DNA of 64,000 nucleotides from Acinetobacter calcoaceticus (GCF_004345325.1 NZ_SLVJ01000009.1:1-64000); one strand, 5' to 3'; counted from the first letter of the stretch, positions 1 through 9,591 are shown. Notes: generated by a model from the letters alone, not told the origin. Numbers and translations are program-made.

Positions 1-2
1 TG

Positions 3-56
3 CGTTCATTCGCACTAGCTGATGCGCTAGGACATAATAAAATTAGCGTTGTATAA
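3..56 (+). CDS. Possible C-terminal tail of a gene entering from the left edge
   Basis: The third forward frame is open from the window edge to a TAA at 54-56 and would encode a 17-residue tail, RSFALADALGHNKISVV. The other two forward frames stop within about 20 bases. The LGH-x-x-IS pattern faintly recalls the end of tyrosine recombinases, but the piece is too short to assign. It may be chance. Confidence 0.25.
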   Translation, partial: RSFALADALGHNKISVV

Positions 57-226
57 AGAGTTCCTGTGCCACGATACTTGTCAGTGCAAGTGTGGTATCG
101 AAAGGTTAGATATTCTTCTCAGATATATCTTTCGGGTCGCAAAGATTCCCCCACTATAGTTGCAAACTTAGTGGTGGGAGTATGTCAAAATCAGCTTTAT
201 TAAGTGGGTTTATTTAAACATTGGAA

Positions 227-1363
227 TTATTTTTTACTTGGATTGGCTTTGAGATAAGCATCCAAAGCTTTGCGGCCTAGCGCGGGATCATCGGTAAAGA
301 CACCATCAACGCCTGCCTTAAAGAACAGTTCATATTCTGCATTGGCGCCGGTTTCACAGCGTTGTTTTGCAGGGCCCTTACATTTTAAATTCGGCGGTAG
401 AAATTCATTTTCAGGGCGTAAAGTATATGGATGTACTTTTAATCCGGCGGCATGTGCATCTTTGACGAAACTGGTCGGTTTGGCAGCTGAAGTGTTCGCA
501 ATAATATAATCTTTGCTTGGACCTACACCATCAGCATATTTAGCTACATTTTTCAGGGCTGATTTTGTGGTCATCTCTGCATAGGTAGGCTGCGATGCTT
601 GATTCATAACGTCAGCAGGCTTGTCATTTTTATTGCCGTAGAGTTGAATAATTTTGGCATGCTTAAGTGATTTATGCAGTTTGAGCTGGTCTTTTAAATA
701 TTTGAGATTGCTGACTTCAAAGGATTGTAAGTAGATTGGTGCGATATCACGGGTATATTTATATTTGGACAATGTGTTGAGCAGGGGATCTTCCATGCCT
801 AAATTCAATTTTTGGAAATAGGTGGGATGCTTGGTTTCGATATATAAGCCAACCACTTTACCGGTTTTCTTATAATGATTTTCTGCCAACTCAATAATTT
901 GGTCTAAAGTAGGGATCGCAGATTGATCATTATATTGAGTATTGTCTGGTCGTATTTCTGGGATGCGTTCACGGGCTTTGATTTGATTCAATTCACTTAG
1001 GGTGAAGTCTTCACTAAACCAACCGGTTAAAGTGACACCATCAATGGTTTTGGTAAATTGACGTTGGGCAAATTGGGGGAGGGTGGAAACGTTACTGGTG
1101 CCACCAATTTCATTTTCATGCCGAGCGACCAAGAATCCATCTTTGGTCGGCACTAAATCAGGTTCAATAAAGTCTGCGCCATCATCCATGGCTTTTTGAT
1201 AGGCCGCAAGCGTATGTTCAGGTCGTAATGCACTGGCACCACGATGCCCGATAACTATCACTTTAGGCTCTGTGTAGTTTGGATTGCCCGTCGATGCATC
1301 ATCACTTTCATTGCATCCTGCGATGGTGACTAAGCTTGCGACCAATATGAGTTTTTTAAACAT
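227..1363 (-). CDS. glpQ: Glycerophosphodiester phosphodiesterase, lipoprotein (GlpQ-like)
   Basis: Hydrolyses glycerophosphodiesters to glycerol-3-phosphate and an alcohol at the cell envelope. The 378-residue product begins with a lipoprotein signal peptide; the lipobox ends TIAGC, with Cys17 as the likely lipidated residue. GDPD-family catalytic motifs are visible: HRG at residues 40-42, RPEHT at 47-51, and E67, D69 and H82 in the EPDL...ARHE segment. The length fits periplasmic GlpQ proteins rather than short cytoplasmic UgpQ enzymes. It is transcribed away from the RND gene and stands alone. The family call is firm; the exact substrate and the symbol are by homology only. Confidence 0.88.
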   Translation of the reverse strand: MFKKLILVASLVTIAGCNESDDASTGNPNYTEPKVIVIGHRGASALRPEHTLAAYQKAMDDGADFIEPDLVPTKDGFLVARHENEIGGTSNVSTLPQFAQRQFTKTIDGVTLTGWFSEDFTLSELNQIKARERIPEIRPDNTQYNDQSAIPTLDQIIELAENHYKKTGKVVGLYIETKHPTYFQKLNLGMEDPLLNTLSKYKYTRDIAPIYLQSFEVSNLKYLKDQLKLHKSLKHAKIIQLYGNKNDKPADVMNQASQPTYAEMTTKSALKNVAKYADGVGPSKDYIIANTSAAKPTSFVKDAHAAGLKVHPYTLRPENEFLPPNLKCKGPAKQRCETGANAEYELFFKAGVDGVFTDDPALGRKALDAYLKANPSKK

Positions 1364-1442
1364 CTTTTTATCTCATTTAAAATATAGGTTCTAGAGGTGG
1401 AACTCGCAAATGTAGTTTAAGCCAATCCAGTGAATTTTTAAT

Positions 1443-1460
1443 GACACTATGGAGAGTGTC
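1443..1460. promoter_or_regulatory. Short inverted repeat GACACT-N6-AGTGTC between divergent genes
   Basis: A perfect 6-bp dyad lies in the 264-bp space between the glpQ-like gene and the RND permease gene. It could be a repressor operator or a small hairpin. No regulator gene is adjacent, so the assignment is weak. Confidence 0.25.
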
Positions 1461-1627
1461 TGATATGTGAAGTGTTTTCTGCATATTTTCTTCTCATTTT
1501 AATGTTTGCGCATGCATTATGTAATAATTACTTCGATTGAATGCTTTAAACTTTGAATACCAACATAAATTCGTTAAATTAAATCACAATTTTGCTGCAT
1601 AACCAGCCTCAATATAAAGAAATTGAC

Positions 1628-4600
1628 ATGCTTTCAAAGTTTTTTATACATCGTCCGATATTTGCTGGTGTGCTGGCCATCATGGTGATTGCTGTCGGTA
1701 TTTTTGCATTATTGAATTTACCCGTTGAACGTTATCCCGATATTGCACCGCCACGCATCACGATTTCCACCACCTATGCCGGTGCTGATGCAGAATCAGT
1801 CGAAGAAAGTGTGACCCAAATACTCGAACAACAGATCAAAGGGATTGATCGCTTACTTTATTTTAGTTCAAGCAGTGATTCATCTGGGCGGAGTCGGATC
1901 AGTATTAGTTTTGAAAATGGAACAGACCCAGATACTGCTCAAGTCCAAGTGCAAAATAGTATTAACAGTGTGATTAATCGTTTACCTGATGATGTCAAAC
2001 GTCAAGGGGTCAATGTCTATAAGTCCTTAAGTGACACCTTTATGGTGCTCGGCTTATATGATGAAACAGGAAAATCAAATAATATCGAACTCTCTGACTA
2101 TTTGATGACCCATATTGAGCAGGAATTGGCACGTGTCGATGGTGTCGGTGAGGTCGATGTTTTTGGCTCGCAGTATGCGATGCGCATTTGGCTAAATCCA
2201 AATCTACTCAAACAATATAATTTGATACCAAGTGATATTCGAACTGCGATTGAACTGCAAAACACCCAAGTGGCTGCAGGCGGAATTGGCGATTTACCGG
2301 TGGTTGATGATCAATATTTAAATGCCAAAGTGACTGCAGGTTCGCGATTAAGAACCGTTGAAGAATTTCAAAACATTATTATTAAAGCCAGCGGCGATGG
2401 GCGTTTTGTCTATTTAAAAGATGTGACCAGAATTGAACTCGGGGCGGAAAATTACCAATCTTTTAATACCATTAATGGTTTTCAATCTGGTGGTCTTGCG
2501 ATCTCATTGTCCTCTGGTGCCAATGCACTCGAAACCTCTGCATTGATCAAAGCAGAATTAAGCAAGATTTCAGTAAAACTACCAGAAGGTTATAAGATCG
2601 TATTTCCACGCGACAATACACCCTTTGTGAAAGAATCTATTAAAGAAGTGGTTAAGACTTTAATTGAAGCGATTATCTTGGTGGTGATCGTGATGTTTAT
2701 CTTCTTGCAAAGTTGGCGAGCCACACTGATTCCGACCCTTACAGTACCGATAGTGATATTGGGTACGTTTATCGTGTTATATGCTTTTGGTATGAGCATT
2801 AATACCTTGACCTTATTTGCACTGGTTTTGGCCATCGGCCTCTTGGTCGATGATGCGATTGTGGTGGTGGAAAACGTAGAGCGATTAATGCATGAACAGC
2901 ATTTAACCGCCAAACAAGCCGCGATTGCATGTATGCAAGAAATGACCGGAGCATTAATCGGTATTACTTTGGTTTTGACTGCTGTATTTATACCGATGGC
3001 TTTTTTCAGTGGTTCGACTGGGGTTATTTATCGTCAGTTCTCGATTACTTTAGTTGCAGCCATGACCTTGTCTTTAATTGTGGCGATTATTCTGACTCCC
3101 GCGCTATGTGCGCTGATCTTAAAACCCAATCCCAAGCCAGCCAAATGGGCACTTTGGTTTAATCGGCAATTGGAGCGACTTAAAAGCGGCTATTTGAAAC
3201 TGGTACAGAAAACCATTGCTTTAAAATGGGTGGTCTCGGTTATTTTCGTGGGTTTAATCTGTGTATTTGCCCTATTTTATCGCAGCCTACCCACCAGTTT
3301 TATTCCCAGTGAAGATCAAGGCATATTAAGTTTACAGTTCCGTGTGGTCGATGGTGCGCCGATGACCAAAGGGGTTGAAATGGGTGAATCGATACGACGA
3401 TATTTTTTGGAACAAGAAAAAGAAAATGTCGAATTGGTATTAATGCGCTATGGGCGAAACTTTTCATCCACGGCACAAAATCTCGGGACTGGATTTATTG
3501 CACTCAAGCCATGGGCTGAACGTCAGGGTGTAGAAAATTCTGCGCAAGCGATCCGGGATCGAGCAGACAAATATTTTAGCCAAAATCAAAATGCTAGAAT
3601 TTCGGTGAGTTTACCTTCCTCCGTCAGTGGCCTTGGTGATACCGACAGCTTAGAATTTTGGCTACAAGATATTAATGGTCAGGGGCGTAAGCAGTTAGAA
3701 CAGCAATTACAGAACATGAAAGCCGTGGCGGATCAGAGTCAGAATTTTAGAAATTTTGATAAACGATCTAATCCAGATAAAGGCAAACTTAAAGTCAATA
3801 TTGACCAGAAAATGGCTATGGCCAATGATCTCTCTCAGACCGCTATTAACAGCACCTTATCGGCTGCATGGGGTGGCACCTATATTAATGACTTTATTGA
3901 TCGGGGCCGAATCAAACGGGTGATTATGCAGGGCGATGCAGCATACCGCTCGAAGCCAGAAGATTTACAAGCTTGGTCGGTGCGTAATCAAAGCAATCAA
4001 ATGATTCCATTTGGAAATTTTTCCACCGTGACTTGGGAGGGTGGACCCGAAGTGGTTAATCGCTTCCAAGGTTATAGTGCTTATCAGATGGAAGCTTTTA
4101 CCCGTCCAAACATCAGTTCAGGGCAGGCGATGCATGAGATCGAGCAGTTAGTTGCGGAATATAAAGATCTAGGTGTGGCGTGGAGCGGACTGTCTTTTCA
4201 GGAACAACAGTCCAGTCAGCAGGCATTGTTGTTATATCTGGTCTCGATTGGTTTTATCTTTTTATGTTTGGCCGCTTTATATGAAAGTTGGAGTATTCCG
4301 ACCGCGGTGATGACCGCAATACCGCTCGGGGTAGGCGGTAATATCCTGTTTAGTTATATTGCAGGCTTCCCCAATGATATTTACTTTCAAATTGCATTGC
4401 TGACCACGATTGGTCTGTCCTGTAAAAATGCAATTTTAATCGTGGAATTTGCCGCCTTGGCACAGGAGAAAGGTGCTACGATTATGGCTGCAGCCCTTGA
4501 GGGCGCAGCATTACGCTTACGTCCAATCCTCATGACTTCTTTGGCATTTGGTGCTGGTATCGTCCCACTGGTCTTTGCTTCAGGCGCAGGTGCTGCGAGC

Positions 4601-4735
4601 CGTCAGGAGATCGGTGTAAGCGTTTTAGGCGGTGTGGTGTTTGGTACCGTGTTGGTGTTGTTGTTCATTCCATTTGCCTATGTCGTCATTCGTAAGCTTT
4701 TCAGTGCTAAAGTAAAAAGCGCGTCTACTGATTGA
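1628..4735 (+). CDS. RND-family multidrug efflux permease (HAE1, AcrB/AdeB-like)
   Basis: Inner-membrane proton/drug antiporter subunit of a tripartite efflux pump. The N-terminus (FIHRPIFA) and the TM4 motif LLVDDAIVVVENVER with its paired Asp residues are typical of HAE1 transporters, as is the two-fold repeat of large periplasmic loops and TM bundles. Length from the chosen ATG is 1035 residues, normal for the family. A TTG lies 36 bases upstream in frame, but the ATG at 1628 gives the conserved MLSKFFIHRP start. No membrane-fusion protein or outer-membrane channel gene is next to it, so partners must be encoded elsewhere. Drug specificity cannot be read from the sequence. Confidence 0.92.
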   Translation: MLSKFFIHRPIFAGVLAIMVIAVGIFALLNLPVERYPDIAPPRITISTTYAGADAESVEESVTQILEQQIKGIDRLLYFSSSSDSSGRSRISISFENGTDPDTAQVQVQNSINSVINRLPDDVKRQGVNVYKSLSDTFMVLGLYDETGKSNNIELSDYLMTHIEQELARVDGVGEVDVFGSQYAMRIWLNPNLLKQYNLIPSDIRTAIELQNTQVAAGGIGDLPVVDDQYLNAKVTAGSRLRTVEEFQNIIIKASGDGRFVYLKDVTRIELGAENYQSFNTINGFQSGGLAISLSSGANALETSALIKAELSKISVKLPEGYKIVFPRDNTPFVKESIKEVVKTLIEAIILVVIVMFIFLQSWRATLIPTLTVPIVILGTFIVLYAFGMSINTLTLFALVLAIGLLVDDAIVVVENVERLMHEQHLTAKQAAIACMQEMTGALIGITLVLTAVFIPMAFFSGSTGVIYRQFSITLVAAMTLSLIVAIILTPALCALILKPNPKPAKWALWFNRQLERLKSGYLKLVQKTIALKWVVSVIFVGLICVFALFYRSLPTSFIPSEDQGILSLQFRVVDGAPMTKGVEMGESIRRYFLEQEKENVELVLMRYGRNFSSTAQNLGTGFIALKPWAERQGVENSAQAIRDRADKYFSQNQNARISVSLPSSVSGLGDTDSLEFWLQDINGQGRKQLEQQLQNMKAVADQSQNFRNFDKRSNPDKGKLKVNIDQKMAMANDLSQTAINSTLSAAWGGTYINDFIDRGRIKRVIMQGDAAYRSKPEDLQAWSVRNQSNQMIPFGNFSTVTWEGGPEVVNRFQGYSAYQMEAFTRPNISSGQAMHEIEQLVAEYKDLGVAWSGLSFQEQQSSQQALLLYLVSIGFIFLCLAALYESWSIPTAVMTAIPLGVGGNILFSYIAGFPNDIYFQIALLTTIGLSCKNAILIVEFAALAQEKGATIMAAALEGAALRLRPILMTSLAFGAGIVPLVFASGAGAASRQEIGVSVLGGVVFGTVLVLLFIPFAYVVIRKLFSAKVKSASTD

Positions 4736-4780
4736 GATAGTCCTGCTTTAAAAGAGCGAAATGGTTAACACTTTTCAAAC

Positions 4781-4809
4781 TTGAGAAAACTGAGTTTTTT
4801 TTGTAGTAT
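4781..4809 (+). promoter_or_regulatory. Predicted sigma-70 promoter of mgtE
   Basis: TTGAGA at 4781-4786, a 17-bp spacer and TAGTAT at 4804-4809. The predicted start near 4816 leaves a leader of about 180 nt before mgtE. Confidence 0.55.
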
Positions 4810-4815
4810 TGGCCC

Positions 4816-4996
4816 GCCGCATGAGCGGTCCAATCGAGGAACTGTATCTACAATGGACAGTCATAGTTGTCATTTAGCTAAAACTAATCCAAATTTTTCT
4901 AAGCGGCGTTGCGCTTTAGCTGCGAACGTCAGAGCAGAATAGATTTCCAATTGACGCCTCCTGTGCGCCTGATTGGAATAGGTTCAGGGTGTCAGC
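4816..4996 (+). promoter_or_regulatory. Long structured 5' leader of mgtE, candidate metal-responsive RNA
   Basis: Several complementary segments are visible. CCGC 4817-4820 can pair with GCGG 4825-4828. GTCCA 4828-4832 can pair with TGGAC 4854-4858, which competes with ACTGT 4841-4845 pairing ACAGT 4857-4861. AGCTAAA 4876-4882 can pair with TTTAGCT 4915-4921. A terminal hairpin pairs TTCCAAT 4945-4951 with ATTGGAA 4972-4978 shortly before the start codon. Mutually exclusive helices in front of a Mg transporter suggest RNA-based control. I did not recognise the M-box or yybP-ykoY consensus. No reading frame of note lies inside. Confidence 0.45.
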
Positions 4997-6343
4997 ATGC
5001 ACTATAATAATTTTATTTACTTACTCAACGATTCTATTGAAAACAATCATCTACAACGTGCCTTGGATGCAGTAAAAAGCTTTCGCGCTGCAGATTTAGC
5101 CGATGTCTTGGCACAACTCCCACTGCCCAACAGTCAAATTTTATTGTTGCAATTACCTGAACGTGCTTATGTATTCTCCCACTTAAGTGCTGAACAACAA
5201 GCGCGATTTGCCGAAGTTCTGCCACGGGCCACATTGGCTGAAATTATTGGAGAGATGCCGTCTGATAAGCGGGTCGATTTGTATAAACACCTTGATGAAC
5301 AGCAGCAAAATGCACTATTGCCTGCTTTAGCACAAGCTGAGCGTGAAGATATACGCCAACTCGCGGCCTATACCGAAGGTACAGCCGGTGCCATCATGAG
5401 CTCAGAATACGCCACATTAAAACCGAATATGACGGTGAATGATGCGATTCGGATGTTGCGTCAGGAAGCGCCAGATACAGAAACAATTTATCTGGCCTAT
5501 GTCTTAGATGATGCACGAAAGCTTCTAGGCGTTGTTTCTCTGAAACAATTAATCCTAGCGCAAGAACATCAAACCATCGAACAGTTCATGACCCAAGATG
5601 TGATCTTTGCTGAAGTTGATCGTGACCAAGATGAAATCGTAAAAATGATTTCACGTTATGACTTATTGGCCTTGCCCATTGTTGCAGCGACAGGTGAGAT
5701 GGTCGGGATCGTCACCTATGATGATGCGATGGATGTCGCCAGTGAAGAAGCCACTGAAGACTTTTTAAAATCAGGTGCGGTCAGCGCTGATTCTAAAATG
5801 AGCCTAAAGACAGCCCCAATCGGACTCTTATACCGTAAACGGGTATTTTGGTTGGTATTCCTGGTCTTTGGTAGCTTGTTATCTGGGATTGGAATTGCGC
5901 ATTTTGAAGATATTATTGCGGCAAATATCGTATTGGTCTTCTTTTTACCCTTGTTGGTCGGCAGTGGGGGTAATGCAGGATCACAGTCTGCAACCTTGAT
6001 GGTGCGGGCACTGGCTACAGGTGATGTGCAATTTAAAGATTGGTTTTCTTTGCTTGGACGTGAAAGTTTGGTTGCGCTGGCGCTGGGTGCCACGATGGCG
6101 ATTGCGGTGTCTTTACTGGGTTATTTTCGCGGAGATGAATTGATCTCCTTGGTTTTGGCCTTGAGTATGCTTGGCATTGTGTTAATGGGTTGCCTGATTG
6201 GTATGAGTCTGCCCTTTATACTCAATCGTTTTGGCATGGATCCAGCGAGCGCATCTGCACCCTTGGTCACATCGATTTGTGATGCAACAGGGGTACTGGT
6301 ATATTTATTCATTGCATCACAGATACTGGTACTTCCCGTATAG
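4997..6343 (+). CDS. mgtE: Magnesium transporter MgtE
   Basis: Channel-type Mg2+ (and Co2+) importer. The 448-residue protein has the standard order: an N-terminal superhelical MgtE_N domain (about 1-125, rich in DVLAQLP-type repeats), two CBS domains (about 130-250, with AIMSSEYATL and PIVAATGEMVGIVTYDD), and a C-terminal five-helix channel domain. The channel domain carries the signature LLVGSGGNAGSQSATLMVRALATGD. The ATG at 4997 directly follows the long leader. The downstream DUF4112 gene is on the same strand 118 bp later. The N and CBS domains normally act as an intracellular Mg sensor, so control may act at both protein and RNA level. Confidence 0.95.
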   Translation: MHYNNFIYLLNDSIENNHLQRALDAVKSFRAADLADVLAQLPLPNSQILLLQLPERAYVFSHLSAEQQARFAEVLPRATLAEIIGEMPSDKRVDLYKHLDEQQQNALLPALAQAEREDIRQLAAYTEGTAGAIMSSEYATLKPNMTVNDAIRMLRQEAPDTETIYLAYVLDDARKLLGVVSLKQLILAQEHQTIEQFMTQDVIFAEVDRDQDEIVKMISRYDLLALPIVAATGEMVGIVTYDDAMDVASEEATEDFLKSGAVSADSKMSLKTAPIGLLYRKRVFWLVFLVFGSLLSGIGIAHFEDIIAANIVLVFFLPLLVGSGGNAGSQSATLMVRALATGDVQFKDWFSLLGRESLVALALGATMAIAVSLLGYFRGDELISLVLALSMLGIVLMGCLIGMSLPFILNRFGMDPASASAPLVTSICDATGVLVYLFIASQILVLPV

Positions 6344-6461
6344 TAATCTGCACTTTCAATCACTTCATGTATCTGTTTAAGGATCAGTTGGGCTGAAAGT
6401 GTCAAATTTGCATACAGGTTCAATCCAGTCGATTTCATAGCAATAAATTCAGAGTACGCAG

Positions 6462-7034
6462 ATGCCAGAATCAAAAAAATTATCAGTACAACAAGTCATT
6501 GTGATTGAACGTGATCTTGCCAAATTTGCCAATATGATGGATTCCATGGTACGAATTCCATTTACACGACAAGGGGTCGGGGCGGATGCGGCACTGAGCA
6601 CCATTCCTGTGGTTGGGGATGTTGCAGGCTTGGTGCTGACTTTCTATGCCATTAAAAAAGCCAAACAAGTCGGTGTGCCACAGTCTAAGCTAAATCCAGT
6701 GATTAAGTTGGCAATGCTCGATGCTGTGGTGGGGATTATCCCCGTTGCAGGCACTATATTTGATATCTTTATTCGGCCGAGCCGTAAAGCCTTAGATATA
6801 GTGCATGATCATATTCGGGTTGAATATCAAGTCCATACCGATGATCATGTGGTACATCCTTTTTTGCACGAAAAGTTGCAACAGATGCAGCAACGCTCAG
6901 CATTGTGGCGAAATCCAGTGATGGCGTGGTTGTGGTTACGCATACCAGATTTAATTGGATTGGTGGTTTTGGTGATGATTGGCTGTGCACTTTGGTTTGG
7001 CACCTTGGCGATTTGGAATATGATCCAAGCCTAA
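6462..7034 (+). CDS. DUF4112 family membrane protein
   Basis: Protein of 190 residues with the DUF4112 core at about residues 30-105: a small-residue motif around DAALSTIPVVGDVAGL, followed by a related half-repeat DAVVGIIPVAGTIFDI. The two halves look like membrane-inserting hairpins. A clear transmembrane helix lies near the C-terminus (about 165-187). Function is unknown for the family. It follows mgtE on the same strand with no terminator visible between them, so co-transcription is possible. A strong bidirectional terminator follows. Confidence 0.8.
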   Translation: MPESKKLSVQQVIVIERDLAKFANMMDSMVRIPFTRQGVGADAALSTIPVVGDVAGLVLTFYAIKKAKQVGVPQSKLNPVIKLAMLDAVVGIIPVAGTIFDIFIRPSRKALDIVHDHIRVEYQVHTDDHVVHPFLHEKLQQMQQRSALWRNPVMAWLWLRIPDLIGLVVLVMIGCALWFGTLAIWNMIQA

Positions 7035-7069
7035 AGTCGTTCATCGATCAATTAAAAAGCGCTTTGCAT

Positions 7070-7112
7070 CATTCATAAAAAAGCCTCTGATTCAGAGGCT
7101 TTTTTATGAATG
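7070..7112. terminator. Bidirectional intrinsic terminator
   Basis: The stem pairs AAGCCTCTGA with TCAGAGGCTT and is extended by A/T runs and CATTCAT/ATGAATG arms. It serves the DUF4112 gene (+) and the convergent htpX (-). Confidence 0.9.
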
Positions 7113-7132
7113 ATGTCTTTATGTTCGATGTA

Positions 7133-8038
7133 TTAGTTCACATTCAATTTTTGTAATGCTGCTACACGCTGCTCAATACTTGGATGCGTCTGAAATAGGG
7201 CTGCCAAGCTAAAACCTTGTGATTTTCCTTCAGTAATCGCAAAGGCTTTCATTTCTTTGGGCATGGTGTCGATCATGTCTGATTCTGATTGCAAACGTAA
7301 CAAGGCATTGATCATGGCTTGTTTGCCTGCCAATCGTGCGCCTGCTTCATCGGCACGGTATTCGCGATAGCGTGAAAACCACATCACAATTGAAGATGCC
7401 AAGATACCAAAGACGATATCAAGAACAATGGTAATGCCGATAAAGGCTAAACCTGGGGCTTCACCAGCTTCACGTCCGAAGACATTTCGGTCGATAAAGT
7501 CACCAACTACGCGTGCAAAGAACATCACAAAGGCGTTGACCACACCTTGGATTAAGGACAAGGTAACCATGTCACCATTGGCAACATGACCGATCTCATG
7601 CGCCAATACTGCGCGCAATTCATCTTTGTTCATGCGTTCGAGCAAGCCAGATGAAACTGAAACCAAAGCATTATTTTTGTTCCAACCTGTAGCAAAGGCA
7701 TTGGATTGGTACGATGGGAAAATACCGACATCTGGCATTTTTATACCAGAACGTTGGGAAAGTTGCGCAACTTCTTGCAGTAACCAAACTTCTGCTTGAT
7801 TGCGTGGCGCATTGGGGTCAATTAATTCAGTTCCTGTGGTTTTAAGTGCCATCCATTTGGATAAGAATAATGAGATCAAAGATCCCACCATACCAAAGAC
7901 CAAACACAGCACCATTAAATTGCCTAGGTTCAGACCGCCAGCGCTACGGTAACTTCCAACTCCCAAAACTGATAGGATTATGCCAGCTACGACCAGTACC
8001 GCGAGGTTGGTAAGCAAAAACAAACCAATCCGCATCAT
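7133..8038 (-). CDS. htpX: Membrane zinc metalloprotease HtpX
   Basis: M48B-family protease of the inner membrane that degrades misfolded membrane proteins. In the 301-residue protein, two N-terminal TM segments (about 4-26 and 39-60) precede the zinc motif HEIGH (H147, E148, H151). A second pair of hydrophobic segments (about 158-220) is followed by EYRADEAGA with the third ligand. Length matches E. coli HtpX (293). A good ribosome binding site (AGAGGAATAAC) precedes the ATG at 8038. It is a single gene between a convergent terminator and its own 205-bp upstream space. Confidence 0.96.
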   Translation of the reverse strand: MMRIGLFLLTNLAVLVVAGIILSVLGVGSYRSAGGLNLGNLMVLCLVFGMVGSLISLFLSKWMALKTTGTELIDPNAPRNQAEVWLLQEVAQLSQRSGIKMPDVGIFPSYQSNAFATGWNKNNALVSVSSGLLERMNKDELRAVLAHEIGHVANGDMVTLSLIQGVVNAFVMFFARVVGDFIDRNVFGREAGEAPGLAFIGITIVLDIVFGILASSIVMWFSRYREYRADEAGARLAGKQAMINALLRLQSESDMIDTMPKEMKAFAITEGKSQGFSLAALFQTHPSIEQRVAALQKLNVN

Positions 8039-8243
8039 CGCGTTATTCCTCTTATAAATAAATTAATAGAATGGTAAAAAAAATATAAACTACCCACTAA
8101 ATATGGGGTTAGCCATTTAAAATTCAAGAAGTATTAATTGAAATTTAATATTATAAAATGCCATTCATTGAGCAAAAGTCTGTTGGAAATTGTAAGTGAG
8201 ATTGCAACTGATGCTGTGAGAGGCTTGGATTCAAGGCTTAGAT

Positions 8244-9104
8244 CTAATTGCTAATATATATTTTAGCAGTCGCTGTGGCATATGCAGTTGAGTATGAACC
8301 GGCGCTGTTGTTGGTATGAGGGGCGTCTTCTGCAACCACAATAGGTACTTGAGCATAGCGAGCTTGCGGGGAGGTGACATTGTTCGAAGCTGGACTTGTA
8401 GATAGATTGGTCGCATTTTGGGAATAATCAGTGTTCGACCCTGAAACTTGATCTTGACTCACGCCGTGCGCATAGAGATTGTTATAACGACTGGTGACAC
8501 GGCGTACATAATCTTGCGTTTCTTTAAATGGAGGGATGCCGCCATATTTGGCAACATTACCTTCACCCGCGTTATAAGCAGCCAATGCGAGTTGGGTATT
8601 GCCATTAAATCGTTTTAATAACCAAGCTAAATATTTGGCTCCCGCAAAGATGTTTTGTTGTGGATCGAACGCGTTACTGACTTTAAAACGTTTCGCAGTT
8701 GCAGGCATGAGTTGCATCAGACCTTGTGCGCCCACAGGCGAGCGCGCATTGGCATTAAAGCCTGATTCAGTATGCATCACTGCTTTGATGAGTCCAGCAG
8801 AGACGCCGTGGCTTTGTGAGGCTTGATGAATATAGTGGTCATAGGCATTTTTATTTTTACTATGGCTGACGGGGACGGCAGCTTCGTTACTGCCCCAATT
8901 ACTATAACTATGGATATTGCTATCCGGATAATAAGTGATCTTGATGGCTTTTAAAGATTGATCATTATTTTTTCGATTGGTCAATAGTGTGCCGCCATCT
9001 TTATCTTGATAAACATACATTTGACCAGCATTAACCCACAGTGAGGCGCTTAAGCTCGAACACCCCAATAAAGTCAAGTTTAAAATTTTAAATAAAAGAT
9101 TCAT
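8244..9104 (-). CDS. Lytic transglycosylase, SLT domain, with N-terminal DUF4124-like segment
   Basis: Cleaves peptidoglycan glycan strands in the periplasm. The 286-residue protein has a hydrophobic signal sequence. Cys15 after LLG could be a lipoprotein site, or cleavage could follow VNA26. Next comes a DUF4124-like segment (YVYQDKDGGTLLTNR, about 30-60), then an SLT domain at about 88-210 with catalytic E113 in HTESGF, the GLMQLMPATA motif and AAYNAGEGNV. The Ser/Asn/Thr-rich tail (about 215-286) looks unstructured. It is a monocistronic gene upstream of htpX on the same strand, with a 205-bp gap. Confidence 0.88.
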   Translation of the reverse strand: MNLLFKILNLTLLGCSSLSASLWVNAGQMYVYQDKDGGTLLTNRKNNDQSLKAIKITYYPDSNIHSYSNWGSNEAAVPVSHSKNKNAYDHYIHQASQSHGVSAGLIKAVMHTESGFNANARSPVGAQGLMQLMPATAKRFKVSNAFDPQQNIFAGAKYLAWLLKRFNGNTQLALAAYNAGEGNVAKYGGIPPFKETQDYVRRVTSRYNNLYAHGVSQDQVSGSNTDYSQNATNLSTSPASNNVTSPQARYAQVPIVVAEDAPHTNNSAGSYSTAYATATAKIYISN

Positions 9105-9591
9105 TGTAGTAATTGGTTTTCGATGGGGGCAGTTAAAGATCGAGTGAAATCATTGCGTTTTTCATGTAGCGTTTTTATCAAGTTGTGAAAAAAAAATCAA
9201 GCTATAGTTGATGTCAAAATCACCAAAAAAAAAATAAAAATATATTTCGATTAGTTGTCTTGACTTGTTTAGTGCTTTGAATTTATTGATAAAAATTTAG
9301 TGGTTAAAAAGTGATCAATCCAAGGTGAATCCATAGAATCCCGATAGTAAAGTTTGTCAAGACCCCAAGAATCCACAATTTTATCCACAGCTTTTGTGGA
9401 AAACTGTGGAAAAGTAGCTTTGATCAAGTTTAGGCAGCAAAATTTAAATACTTTTTACATTATATCTGGGGATTAACGACAGAAATATGACGTAGTGAAC
9501 TAAACGTTAAAATAAAAAAAACTTTAGGTGCGTCCAAGTGGCGAATCAGCTAAAATTAGGCAGCATTTTTTTGGGTAATGGTTGTCTAGCT
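9105..9591. other. AT-rich intergenic region upstream of ttcA
   Basis: Contains poly-A tracts at about 9187-9245, a long AT-rich stretch, and a DnaA-box-like cluster at 9371-9413 described separately. No coding sequence is seen apart from a possible 18-codon N-terminal extension of ttcA from a GTG at 9538. Confidence 0.6.
9371..9413. promoter_or_regulatory. Cluster of DnaA-box-like 9-mers
   Basis: TTATCCACA at 9381-9389 is a perfect consensus DnaA box. TGTGGAAAA at 9395-9403 and again at 9405-9413 are inverted boxes with one mismatch (TTTTCCACA on the minus strand). A looser site, AATCCACAA, overlaps 9370-9378. TCCACA 9384-9389 and TGTGGA 9395-9400 also form a hairpin. Three good boxes in 33 bp next to AT-rich DNA is unusual away from dnaA. 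Confidence 0.5.

Noticed and set aside
4816..4996. M-box or yybP-ykoY riboswitch in the mgtE leader
   Set aside because: The conserved blocks of these classes were not found; the leader is reported only as an unclassified candidate.
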